From Streptomyces sp. NBC_00091 (GTDB lineage: Bacteria > Actinomycetota > Actinomycetes > Streptomycetales > Streptomycetaceae): 64,000 bases of DNA. The notes beneath the pieces are model-generated. The model had not been told where the DNA came from, ran no database searches, and worked only from the letters and a program-made list of their open reading frames with translations. Of this stretch, positions 36,192 through 46,650 are shown in pieces; the first letter of the stretch is position 1; each line of letters starts with the position of its first letter. The DNA is taken from contig NZ_JAPEMA010000001.1 of assembly GCF_026343185.1 (NCBI RefSeq), positions 4,588,001 through 4,652,000 on the forward strand, given 5' to 3'. Made by a program: the position numbers and the translations under genes.

Positions 36192-36225
36192 GTACGGGCC
36201 CGGGAGCTTGCTCCCGGGCCCGTAC
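36192..36225. terminator. Strong bidirectional terminator after terC
   Basis: A perfect 16-bp inverted repeat (36192-36207 with 36210-36225) around a 2-nt centre, between terC (+) and the convergent accessory gene (-). Confidence 0.85.
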
Positions 36226-36237
36226 CGCTCGCCCCGG

Positions 36238-38355
36238 CTACATCGGACCGAGGTCGGAGATGGTCTCCGGGATCTCCCGGAGGCTGCGGAGTATCCGGAG
36301 CACCCGTGAGGCGAGCTGGTCCGCCTCCGTCGACTCCATCGCGTGGTCCAGGCCCGCCGCCGTGGCCGCCTCCCGCACCTCTTTGACGTTCTCGGCCAGG
36401 TCGGTGACGATCTCGGCGGCGGTGGTGACCTGGCGCTCCAGCTCCTGGGTCAGCCGGCGCAGCGCCTGCGTCGGCGTCTCGTCCGGGGCCTCGGCGGACC
36501 CCGACGGGGTGAGGACCCCGGACCCCGGCGCCCCGTCCGCGTCGGTCGCCAGCGGGTCGGAGCCGTTGCTCCCGGCGGGGCCCCGCTTGGTGTACGCACG
36601 CGTGCCGGACTCCTTCGTGAAGGTCCGGTTGAACCACGCCCGGGTGGCGGTGCCGCTCGTCGGGGCCCCCGCCGCGTCGATCTGGCGGACCCTGCGGTCC
36701 CCCTCGTTCATGGCGGCGAAGATCTCCCGCAGCAGGCCCACGGCCGTGACGGGGTTCTTGCGCATCGCCTCGAGGACGTTCGACACGGTACGGCGGACCT
36801 TCTGGGCCTCCTTGCCCTCGTCGTCCTCGCGCTGGCCCACGATGGATCCGCGGTCGGCGTCGATGATGTCGAAGGAGGCCAGCCAGTGGGGAGTCCGGAA
36901 GAGGAGCAGTTCCTCGAACGCTTCGCGATCGGTGTCTGCCGAGGCGAGCAGGTCCGGAAGCCGGCGGCCGGACAGGGTGACGCCCTTGTAGCCGTGCGCC
37001 CGCGAGAGGACCTCCGCGACACGGGGGTTCCACGGGCTGGGGAAGGACTCCGAGGTCAGCGCGGACCACGCCCGGACCCGTCGGTTGATGTCCTTGCCGA
37101 CGAGCTGGGACGCCGCCGGTTCACCCAGCGCGGACCGGATCTGGGCGCGCTTGGCCGTCTGGGACTGCACGGGGAACAGCTCGGTCAGCAGCCGCATCGA
37201 CCGGATGTCGCGCAGCTCCGCGGTCGTCGCGTCGGCGGGCAGCTGGGGGAGCTCGGCCACCGGGGCGAGTCCGGCGAGCACGTCGGCCGTCCGGTCGTCG
37301 AGCAGTCCCTGGGCGGAATAGGCGCCGAGCACACCGCGTCCCAGGGCCCGCCCGCGGTCATTGGGCCCGAATTCGAGCGGCGGGTGGACGTGGTCGCGGC
37401 GATTGCTGCCCTGGACGATGCGGAACAGGCGCTCGGGCGCCGAAGAGCCGATCACCAGGTGTGACTCGACCGAGGCGATCGCCTTCGCGCGGTGCGCCCG
37501 GCTGTCGGTGTTTCCCGCCTCCTCGGCGGCGGCGTACTCCTGGTTGAGGAGTTCGGAGAGGGCGGCCAGCCAGAAGCTCGGATTGACCGAGATACGGGTG
37601 TCGTCCTGACCCAGCTTCTTGAACGGGACACCGGTGAGCACCTCGGAGGAGGAGACCTCGAAGAGGGCCTGGCGGTACTTCGTCCGGTTGTTCCCGCGCA
37701 CGGCCATCCAGCCCCAGTACGACGACGGGTAGCGCGAGCGGCCGTCCGGCTGCTCCGGTGGCTCCTCGCTCAGGCCGAAATGCTGTGCCACGTACATGCA
37801 GGGCTCGACCTGGCCGTTGAGCGCCAGGTCCTCCAGCAGGTCGTACGTACGCATCCCGTCGTGGTTCTCCAGCGAGTTGGCGGCCCGGTCCACCCTGCCG
37901 ACCAGCGCGTCACGGGTGGCGGCGGTGCTCTCCAGCGCCGTGAACGTCCGCTCGGAGCCGTCCTCCGTCAGCCGCGCCCACGGCTTCACGCGGGACGGGG
38001 CGGGGGAGCCGTGGGGCTGGGCGGGGTTCGCGACGGAGTGCCATTCCGAGCTGATGCGCTCGTTGTGCTCCCAGACGACGCCTCCGACGCCGTGCATGTT
38101 CACCGTGGCCAGCATCATCCGGCCGGCGTCGGTGCGCACCCACCGGTAGCGGTCCGGCCGCAGCCGGCGGACGCCGTCCGGTTCGTCCTCGGGATTCGTC
38201 AGCGAGTCCTTGGGGCGGACGACGAACGGCGCGATGTTCTCCAGCGCCGCCCGGGGCGCGGTGACGCCCTTGGTGGCCAGGACGGCGTCCACCCACTTCT
38301 CTTGCCATTCACGGGTGGGCGGCTGGGGGAAGGGGCCGGGGGGCGGCGTGGACAT
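36238..38355 (-). CDS. Unknown 705-residue protein with ParB/DGQHR-like motif (accessory)
   Basis: A soluble, hydrophilic protein with no signal peptide. I recognise no family with certainty. Residues ~171-232 read TYDLLEDLALNGQVEPCMYV, then WMAVRGNNRTKYRQALF; a 'G-[NQ]-[NH]-R-x(3)-R-x-A' box after a 'helix-G-x-x-x-P' segment is the ParB/Srx and DGQHR (DndB-like) pattern. The C-terminal ~110 residues are helical (RRLTQELERQVTTAAEIVTD, EVREAATAAGL). ATG 38355 is favoured because GGAG lies 10 bases upstream; GTG 38370 would add 5 residues. Codon use is looser than in neighbours. It follows a tail-anchored coiled-coil gene with a hairpin between. DNA-binding or defence functions are inference. 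Confidence 0.7.
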   Translation of the reverse strand: MSTPPPGPFPQPPTREWQEKWVDAVLATKGVTAPRAALENIAPFVVRPKDSLTNPEDEPDGVRRLRPDRYRWVRTDAGRMMLATVNMHGVGGVVWEHNERISSEWHSVANPAQPHGSPAPSRVKPWARLTEDGSERTFTALESTAATRDALVGRVDRAANSLENHDGMRTYDLLEDLALNGQVEPCMYVAQHFGLSEEPPEQPDGRSRYPSSYWGWMAVRGNNRTKYRQALFEVSSSEVLTGVPFKKLGQDDTRISVNPSFWLAALSELLNQEYAAAEEAGNTDSRAHRAKAIASVESHLVIGSSAPERLFRIVQGSNRRDHVHPPLEFGPNDRGRALGRGVLGAYSAQGLLDDRTADVLAGLAPVAELPQLPADATTAELRDIRSMRLLTELFPVQSQTAKRAQIRSALGEPAASQLVGKDINRRVRAWSALTSESFPSPWNPRVAEVLSRAHGYKGVTLSGRRLPDLLASADTDREAFEELLLFRTPHWLASFDIIDADRGSIVGQREDDEGKEAQKVRRTVSNVLEAMRKNPVTAVGLLREIFAAMNEGDRRVRQIDAAGAPTSGTATRAWFNRTFTKESGTRAYTKRGPAGSNGSDPLATDADGAPGSGVLTPSGSAEAPDETPTQALRRLTQELERQVTTAAEIVTDLAENVKEVREAATAAGLDHAMESTEADQLASRVLRILRSLREIPETISDLGPM

Positions 38356-38397
38356 GGCTGGGTTCTCCACTCTGCGGAACTGGCTCGAAACGGCGAT

Positions 38398-38437
38398 GCC
38401 CGGCCTTCGTGCGCCACGGTGCGCACGAAGGCCGGGC
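38398..38437 (-). terminator. Hairpin between the two accessory genes (terminator or attenuator)
   Basis: A perfect 17-bp inverted repeat (38398-38414 with 38421-38437) around a 6-nt loop. It lies 5 bases after the tail-anchored gene's stop and 42 bases before the downstream ATG. With no T-run it could be a partial terminator or attenuator setting the ratio of the two products. Confidence 0.65.
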
Positions 38438-38441
38438 AGGG

Positions 38442-38798
38442 TTACTTCTTCAGGAAGAGCGCCACGACGGCTGCGGCGGCGGCCAGTCCGGCAATGACGA
38501 CCGTGACCACCTGGATCGGCCAGCGGCGGCTCTCCAGCGCCCTGAGCCGGGATTCGTGGTCCATGATCCGGTCGGAGGAATCCCGGATCCCGTCGAGCTT
38601 CGAGGACATGCCGGCGAGGGAGTCCCGCAGGGCCCGCAGATCCGAGTGGAATTCCGCGGCGAGATATCCGGGGGTCTGCCAGGGCTGGGGGAAGAGGACC
38701 TGCTGCTGCGGCCCGTACTGGGGGACGAAGGGGCCCACGGATAAGTGCTGGCCGGGCTGGGCCGCCGGAACGGAGGGGTCATCGGGTGCGGGCGTCAT
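38442..38798 (-). CDS. Tail-anchored coiled-coil membrane protein (accessory)
   Basis: A 118-residue protein. The N-terminal half is Pro/Gln-rich (FVPQYGPQQQVLFPQPWQ). Residues ~50-92 form a predicted coiled coil (LRALRDSLAGMSSKLDGIRD, SSDRIMDHESRLRALESRR), followed by one C-terminal TM helix (VVTVVIAGLAAAAAVVALFL) and KK. ATG 38798 has GAGGA 6 bases upstream. This topology puts the coiled coil in the cytoplasm, tethered to the membrane. No family recognised. It is the upstream partner of the 705-residue gene. Confidence 0.72.
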   Translation of the reverse strand: MTPAPDDPSVPAAQPGQHLSVGPFVPQYGPQQQVLFPQPWQTPGYLAAEFHSDLRALRDSLAGMSSKLDGIRDSSDRIMDHESRLRALESRRWPIQVVTVVIAGLAAAAAVVALFLKK

Positions 38799-39191
38799 GA
38801 AGGGTCCTCGGTGCGATGCGTTCGCCACGTCAGGCCGGTCTGGTCCGGCTCGTCCGCCGGCGCCTGGTTCGGGCACCGGGGAGTGGGCTGATGGCCGCAC
38901 GCACGGCTGGCCGGTAGCCGCCAGCGGTCCGCTGCCGCCTGCTGGCGGTATGAGCCGAACACCGACCGCCTCTCCATGCGCTGCACCCGCCATCTTGACG
39001 CTCTGCCGTCTCTCACGAACTTGGCCCGGCAGAGCGCATGTAAGACCTGGCCCTTCAGGTGAATTCCTGCACGGGCTGCGGGAGTTAGGCCCGGCATGAG
39101 GCGCGCTCCGTGCATATGAATACACCATCCGGCTCTTACGGGTCCGATATCCCGTCAACTTGCCGTCGGTGTGCGTTCGGCGGCATTGAAT
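38799..39191. other. 393-bp intergenic region upstream of accessory pair
   Basis: No convincing gene. The region is visibly AT-richer than its surroundings (39057-39125 includes GAATTC, CATATGAATACACC). It contains a 10-bp perfect inverted repeat (CGCTCTGCCG 38999-39008 with CGGCAGAGCG 39027-39036). It must hold the promoter of the tail-anchored gene, but I could not place one reliably. Confidence 0.5.
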
Positions 39192-40532
39192 TCACACCAC
39201 CGCCGGCTCGGGCCCCGCCGCCCGGGCGAGCGCCGGCCTGGTTTCCGGGAGCAGGGCGAAGCATCCCAGGCTGACCAGCGAGACCACCGTCAGGTACACC
39301 GCCACGCCCCACGGCGGGCCGGAGCCGTCCGCCAGGGCCGTCGCCACGATCGGGGTGAGCGCACCGCCCAGCACGCCGCCCAGGTTGTAGCCGACGGCCG
39401 CGCCCGTGCAGCGGATGCGCGGGGCGTACAGCTCGGGCAGGTAGGCGCCCACCACGGCGAACATCGTCACCATCCCGAGCAGCGCGCCGACGCAGCCCAG
39501 CGTCATCAGCAGCGGGTCCGCCGTGCTCAGCAGGGCCACGAAGGGGAACATCCACACCGCGCACGCCGCACTGCCGGCCAGGCACATCGGCCGCCGCCCC
39601 CAACGGTCGCCGAGCACCGCCAGCGGCGGGGTGACCAGCCCCTTGAGCAGGACCGCCGCCATCACGATGGCCAGCATCACGGTGCGGTCCACTCCGGGGC
39701 GCCCGGTGGCGTACGCGAGGGACCAGGTGGTGACCGCGTAGAAGACGGCGTACCCGACCGCCATCGCCCCGCCGGTCAGCAGGAGCAGCCGCCAGTGGCC
39801 GCGTACGACCTCCACGAGCGGCGCGTCGGCCTGCCGGCCGGTCTCGGCGAGCGCGCGGAACTGCGGGGTCTCCTCGACCGACCGGCGCAGCCACAGCCCG
39901 GCCAGCGCCAGCACGCCGGCCGCCCAGAACGGCACCCGCCAGCCCCACGCGGTGAACTGCGCGTCGCTCAGGGCCCAGGAGAGCGCCAGCGTCAGGCCGT
40001 TGGCCAGCAGGAAGCCCACGGCCGGGCCCATCTGCGGGAAGCTCGACCACAGCCCGCGCCGCCCCTCCGGGGCGTGTTCGGCGGTCAGCAGCACCGCCCC
40101 GCCCCATTCGCCGCCGAGCCCGAGCCCCTGGAGGAAGCGCAGCAGGAGCAGCAGGACCGGCGCGGCGATGCCGATGGAGGCGAAGGAGGGCACGCACCCG
40201 ACGGCCACCGTGGCGAGGCCGGTCAGGAGCAGCGAGCCGAGCAGCACCGGGCGGCGCCCGTAGCGGTCGCCGATGTGGCCGAAGAGGGCGGAGCCGAGCG
40301 GGCGGGCGAGGAAGCCGACGCCGAAGGTGCCGAAGGCGGCGAGGGTTCCGGCGAGCGGGGAGAAGGAGGGGAAGAAGAGCGGGCCGAGCACCAGGGCGGC
40401 GGCCGTGCCGTAGACGAAGAAGTCGTAGAACTCGATGGCGGTCCCGACCAGGGAGGCGGAGGCGAGCCGCAGCATCGAGGGGGAGGAAGGGGCGGAGGAA
40501 GGGGCGGGGGACGGGGAGGGGTGTTGATGCAT
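39192..40532 (-). CDS. MFS transporter, metabolite:H+ symporter type
   Basis: A 446-residue, 12-TM transporter. MHS-subfamily hallmarks: LVGTAIEFYDFFVYGTAAAL near the N-terminus, FGHIGDRYGRRPVLLGSLLL, LLLRFLQGLGLGGEWGGAVL and SWRVPF-like WGWRVPFWAAGVL. The C-terminal half has LGDRWGRRPMCLAG and ELYAPRIRCTGAAVGYNLGG. It probably imports dicarboxylates or related organic acids with protons, like KgtP/ShiA; the substrate is not deducible. An N-terminal Pro/Ser-rich extension precedes the first helix. The 5' region abuts the metallo-hydrolase gene in the same orientation. Confidence 0.93.
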   Translation of the reverse strand: MHQHPSPSPAPSSAPSSPSMLRLASASLVGTAIEFYDFFVYGTAAALVLGPLFFPSFSPLAGTLAAFGTFGVGFLARPLGSALFGHIGDRYGRRPVLLGSLLLTGLATVAVGCVPSFASIGIAAPVLLLLLRFLQGLGLGGEWGGAVLLTAEHAPEGRRGLWSSFPQMGPAVGFLLANGLTLALSWALSDAQFTAWGWRVPFWAAGVLALAGLWLRRSVEETPQFRALAETGRQADAPLVEVVRGHWRLLLLTGGAMAVGYAVFYAVTTWSLAYATGRPGVDRTVMLAIVMAAVLLKGLVTPPLAVLGDRWGRRPMCLAGSAACAVWMFPFVALLSTADPLLMTLGCVGALLGMVTMFAVVGAYLPELYAPRIRCTGAAVGYNLGGVLGGALTPIVATALADGSGPPWGVAVYLTVVSLVSLGCFALLPETRPALARAAGPEPAVV

Positions 40533-40627
40533 GGTGCAGCAATTACCCCAACCCGCGCCCCCAGGACATGCGTTCGGTCAAGGTCGACCGGAAGGAGTGC
40601 ATGGCCCCGCGGTCGGGTTGACCGTGG

Positions 40628-41284
40628 TCACCAGCCGCGCTCGCGCCACTCCGCGAGGTGCGGCCGCTCGGCGCCGAGCGTGGTGTCGTTGCCGTGGCCG
40701 GGGTAGACCCAGGCCTCGTCCGGCAGCTGCTCGAAGAGCTTGTGCTGGACGTCGTCGATGAGGCTGGCGAAGGCCTTCGCGTCGCCCCAGGTGTTGCCCA
40801 CGCCGCCCGGGAAGAGGCAGTCGCCGGTGAACACGTGCGGGTGCCCGTGCGGGTCGTCGTAGATCAGCGCGATCGAGCCGGGGGTGTGCCCGACCAGGTG
40901 GCGGGCGGTCAGGGAGACCCGTCCGACGGTGATGGTGTCACCGTCCTCGACCAGGACGTCCGTGGCGACGGGGATGCCCGCCGCGTCGTGGGCGCCCGCG
41001 TACGTGCGCGCGCCGGTGGCGTCGACGACGGCCTGGAGCGCGCTCCAGTGGTCGCCGTGCTGGTGCGTGGTGACGACGGACGCGATGCCGTCGTCACCGA
41101 TCAGGTGCAGCAGCGTGTCCGCCTCGGCGGCCGCGTCGATCAGCAGCTGCTCGCCGGTGGCCCGGCAGCGCAGCAGGTACGCGTTGTTGTTCATGGAACC
41201 GACCGCGACCTTGGAAATCATCAGGTCCGCGAGTTCGTGCACGTCGGCCGGACCGCCGACCTTGACCGCTCCGCTGTACGTCAT
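40628..41284 (-). CDS. MBL-fold metallo-hydrolase (glyoxalase II-like)
   Basis: A 218-residue metallo-beta-lactamase-fold enzyme. Metal-binding HQHGDHW (HxHxDH), AGAHDAAG, HLVGHTPGSIALIYDD and FTGDCLFPGGVGN, then VYPGHGNDTTLG near the C-terminus. This set is typical of hydroxyacylglutathione hydrolase-like or mycothiol-linked hydrolases. ATG 41284 follows TAGGAT by 6 bases with no SD, suggesting a leaderless transcript. Substrate is unassigned. It is followed by the MFS gene and preceded, 39 bases away, by the maleylpyruvate-isomerase-like gene in the same direction. Confidence 0.92.
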   Translation of the reverse strand: MTYSGAVKVGGPADVHELADLMISKVAVGSMNNNAYLLRCRATGEQLLIDAAAEADTLLHLIGDDGIASVVTTHQHGDHWSALQAVVDATGARTYAGAHDAAGIPVATDVLVEDGDTITVGRVSLTARHLVGHTPGSIALIYDDPHGHPHVFTGDCLFPGGVGNTWGDAKAFASLIDDVQHKLFEQLPDEAWVYPGHGNDTTLGAERPHLAEWRERGW

Positions 41285-41323
41285 CTCTTGATCCTAGGTG
41301 TGTTCGGTCCTGGAGGGGTGTCC

Positions 41324-42016
41324 CTAGAGCGGGGGGAGCTCGGGCAGCCCCTCGCCCTCCTCGACGGCGAGGTGCGCGCCCGCGAGGCCGCGCCCGGCCA
41401 GCCAGCCGACCAGCTCGTCCGCCGGGCCGCTGAGGGTCACCGGGGTGCCCTCGGTGCCGCCCGTGTGCCAGACGCGGTCGCCGTACGTCGTCAGGGTGAC
41501 CGGCGGGACCTCGGGGCGGCCGGACCAGCGGTCGGCGAGGAAGGCGATCTCCCGGTAGGTGAACTCCTCCGGGAGGTCGGAGAGCTCGTAGCCGATGTTC
41601 AGGTCGACGTGGTGCAGCTCGACCTCGACGAGGCGGCGGAAGGGCACGTTCGAGGCGAGGTCGGTGACACCGTTGCGCAGCTCGACCGTGCGCGACCAGT
41701 CCTGGTCGCGCTCGGTGGTGGCGAGGAAGCGGGCCCCGGAATCACGGAGGTCCCGCAGGTGTTCTTCCAGGGGCCGGCCGGCGTCGCGCTCGATGTCCGC
41801 GTCGCGGGCGGTGCCGCTCTCGTACATGGGGCGGCCCTCGAAGACGTTCACCAGGGCGTCTGCGTTGCGTGCGAGGTGGGCCAGGATGTGGCCGCGGGTC
41901 CAGCCCGGGAGGTGTGACTCCTCGGACAGGGAGGCGTTGTCCAGTTTCGCGACCGCGGTCAGCAGCCGGTCCGTGGCTTCACGTACAGATGGCAGGTCGT
42001 GCACATGATCAGTCAT
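41324..42016 (-). CDS. Maleylpyruvate isomerase family mycothiol-dependent enzyme
   Basis: A 230-residue DinB-fold protein: N-terminal helix bundle with PGWTRGHILAHLARNADALVN (metal-binding His pair) and FRRLVEVELHHVDLNIGYEL (third His), then a C-terminal sterol-carrier-like/MDMPI domain. These enzymes use mycothiol, the actinobacterial thiol. ATG 42016 follows TACGCT by 7 bases without an SD, a leaderless pattern. Reaction not known. It may act with the adjacent MBL hydrolase in thiol-conjugate metabolism (inference). Confidence 0.88.
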   Translation of the reverse strand: MTDHVHDLPSVREATDRLLTAVAKLDNASLSEESHLPGWTRGHILAHLARNADALVNVFEGRPMYESGTARDADIERDAGRPLEEHLRDLRDSGARFLATTERDQDWSRTVELRNGVTDLASNVPFRRLVEVELHHVDLNIGYELSDLPEEFTYREIAFLADRWSGRPEVPPVTLTTYGDRVWHTGGTEGTPVTLSGPADELVGWLAGRGLAGAHLAVEEGEGLPELPPL

Positions 42017-42086
42017 GAGTCCGAGCGTAGTGGTCGAGGGGCCCGCGCCACACGATCGGGTGAAGCGGTCTCGCGAGTGCCGTAAA

Positions 42087-42106
42087 TCGAATGTGCGTGC
42101 TATACG
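42087..42106 (+). promoter_or_regulatory. Candidate LexA-like box and -10 element upstream of uvrA
   Basis: TCGAATGTGCGTGCTA (42087-42102) matches an actinobacterial SOS box (TCGAAC-N4-GTTCGA) at 12 of 16 positions by eye and overlaps TATACG (42101-42106), the best -10 element. The right half is poor, so this is tentative. Confidence 0.3.
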
Positions 42107-42205
42107 CTCGGAAGTCCAGACCCACTCCACCGCAGAGGCGCCCCCCATACCCTGGACAGCCGGGGCCCGTGGCCCCCGCTTCTCTCAAGAAAGGTGCGGA
42201 CCGGC

Positions 42206-45154
<2,949 letters not shown>

Positions 45155-45197
45155 CGGAACCCGGGTACGGGCGGGTCGGGGTGCCGCTGCGCGGAGC

Positions 45198-45285
45198 GGT
45201 CCCCTACCCGCCCTTCCACCGTTCCCAGGGGCTCCGCCCCAGACCCCGCGCCTCAAACTCCCCCAGACTCCGTCTGGGGACCCCC
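45198..45285. repeat. Modular intergenic repeat, copy 1
   Basis: Module A (45198-45225, GGTCCCCTACCCGCCCTTCC...) and module B (45226-45258, CAGGGGCTCCGCCCCAGACC...) match copy 2 at 50697-50785 exactly. They are followed by a small hairpin module (CCCCAGAC/GTCTGGGG, 45261-45279). In copy 2 the hairpin module lies between A and B. Confidence 0.8.
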
Positions 45286-45286
45286 A

Positions 45287-45310
45287 GGCGGGGCTGAGAT
45301 CAGCCCCGCC
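45287..45310. terminator. Bidirectional terminator between uvrA and oxidoreductase gene
   Basis: An 11-bp perfect inverted repeat (45287-45297 with 45300-45310) with a 2-nt centre, between convergent genes. Confidence 0.75.
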
Positions 45311-45328
45311 GCGCGGCCCGACCCCCGG

Positions 45329-45979
45329 TCAGGCGGCGACGCCCAGGGCGTGGCCCGCCGTCGAGGGGTCGGTCAGGGTGGTCAGCAGGGCGTCCGCGAC
45401 ATCGGCCCGGGCGATGACCTTGCCGCCGGGGACGTTGGCGTCGAGGGCGCGGCGGTAGGTCCCGGTGCGGGGCCGGTTCAGCAGGCGCGGCGGGCGGACC
45501 ACCGTCCACTGGGCCCGGCTCGCGCCGATCGCGGCCTCCATGACCGCCAGGTCCGCGTACAGATCGCGCAGGGCCCGCCGCAGCAGCGGGTAGACCACCC
45601 AGCGCACGAGCGCGCCGTCCTCCGGGGCGTCCGGCGCGAGCGGCGCGGCGCTGACCGCGGACAGCCGGCTCACCCCGGCCCGGTCCATCGCGGAGACGAT
45701 GGCCCGTAGGGCCGGTCCGGCGATCGGGGTCAGCCGGGCCTGCTTGTTGTTGGCGGGGCCGAGGGCCGAGACCACCGCCTCCCGGCCCGCCAGGACGGGA
45801 ACCAGCGCGTCCTCGTCGGTCAGGTCGGCCACCACGGCCACCCGCAGGCGGTCGTGCGCGGGCACGTCCAGCCGGGCCGGGTCGCGTACCACCGCCGTCA
45901 CCTCGTGGCCCGCTCCCAGGGCCTGCCGGACCACTTCCCGGCCGACGCCGCCCGTGGCTCCGAACACCGTGATCTTCAT
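45329..45979 (-). CDS. NAD(P)H-binding oxidoreductase (atypical SDR)
   Basis: A 216-residue protein with the Rossmann signature KITVFGATGGVGREVVRQAL (GxxGxxG), AGHEVTAVVRD and VRPPRLLNRPRTG. It belongs to the NAD(P)-binding-10/NmrA-like atypical SDRs, often redox sensors or reductases. It is divergent from a TetR gene over a shared operator region, so the TetR protein probably represses it. ATG 45979 has GGGGGT upstream. Confidence 0.9.
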   Translation of the reverse strand: MKITVFGATGGVGREVVRQALGAGHEVTAVVRDPARLDVPAHDRLRVAVVADLTDEDALVPVLAGREAVVSALGPANNKQARLTPIAGPALRAIVSAMDRAGVSRLSAVSAAPLAPDAPEDGALVRWVVYPLLRRALRDLYADLAVMEAAIGASRAQWTVVRPPRLLNRPRTGTYRRALDANVPGGKVIARADVADALLTTLTDPSTAGHALGVAA

Positions 45980-46002
45980 CGTGGACCCCCGTGGAAAGTG
46001 GT

Positions 46003-46042
46003 GGGTGAGTATTCACTCACCCTTGTGTCCACTAGGGTGAGT
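46003..46042. promoter_or_regulatory. TetR operator candidates in divergent promoter region
   Basis: GGGTGAGT (46003-46010) and ACTCACCC (46015-46022) form a perfect 8-bp inverted repeat around ATTC. A third copy, GGGTGAGT at 46035-46042, lies directly before the tetR ATG and overlaps a TAGGGT -10 element (46033-46038). The layout fits autoregulation plus control of the divergent oxidoreductase. Confidence 0.75.
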
Positions 46043-46044
46043 GA

Positions 46045-46650
46045 ATGCCCACCCCGAAGTCAAGCCGCCCCACCCCCGAGCGGCTGCTGGACGCCGCCGA
46101 GACCCTCATGCGCACCATCGGCCTCGCCAACACCACCACCAAGGCCATCGCCCGCGAGGCGGGCTGCTCGGAGGCCGCCCTCTACAAGCACTACGCCAAC
46201 AAGGAAGAGCTGTTCGTGCGCGTGCTGATGGAGCGCACCCCGAACGCCGGGCCGCTCATGACCGCCCTCACCGCCGACCCGGGAGAGGGCGGGGTCGAGG
46301 AGGCGCTGGCCGACATCGCCCGCCACGCCTCGCTCTTCTACGCCGAGGCCATGCCGATGGCCGCCTCGCTCTTCGCCGAGCCCGCCCTGCTCACCCGCCA
46401 CCGCGAGGGGGTCCAGGAGATCGGCGCCGGACCGCACGTGGTCCTCGACGCCCTGGACGGGCGGCTGCGCCGCGAACTCGCCGCCGGCCGGCTCCGGGAG
46501 GACGCCGACCCCCGGTCCGCCGCGGCGCTGCTGCTCGGCGCCTGCTTCCAGCGGGCCTTCTTCCTGCACTTCTCCGGCGCCGAGGTGGTCCAGCCGGTCG
46601 AGGAGTTCGCCCCGGCCGTCGCCCGGACCCTGTGGGCCGCTATCGGCTGA
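46045..46650 (+). CDS. TetR/AcrR family transcriptional regulator
   Basis: A 201-residue repressor. N-terminal HTH: TPERLLDAAETLMRTIGLAN, TTTKAIAREAGCSEAALYKHYANKEELF (residues ~10-55), followed by a helical ligand-binding domain. The ATG lies 7 bases after TAGGGT, a leaderless arrangement. It is divergent from the NAD(P)H-binding oxidoreductase and shares GGGTGAGT operators with it. The 3' end overlaps the convergent PfkB gene by 11 bp. Ligand unknown. Confidence 0.93.
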   Translation: MPTPKSSRPTPERLLDAAETLMRTIGLANTTTKAIAREAGCSEAALYKHYANKEELFVRVLMERTPNAGPLMTALTADPGEGGVEEALADIARHASLFYAEAMPMAASLFAEPALLTRHREGVQEIGAGPHVVLDALDGRLRRELAAGRLREDADPRSAAALLLGACFQRAFFLHFSGAEVVQPVEEFAPAVARTLWAAIG

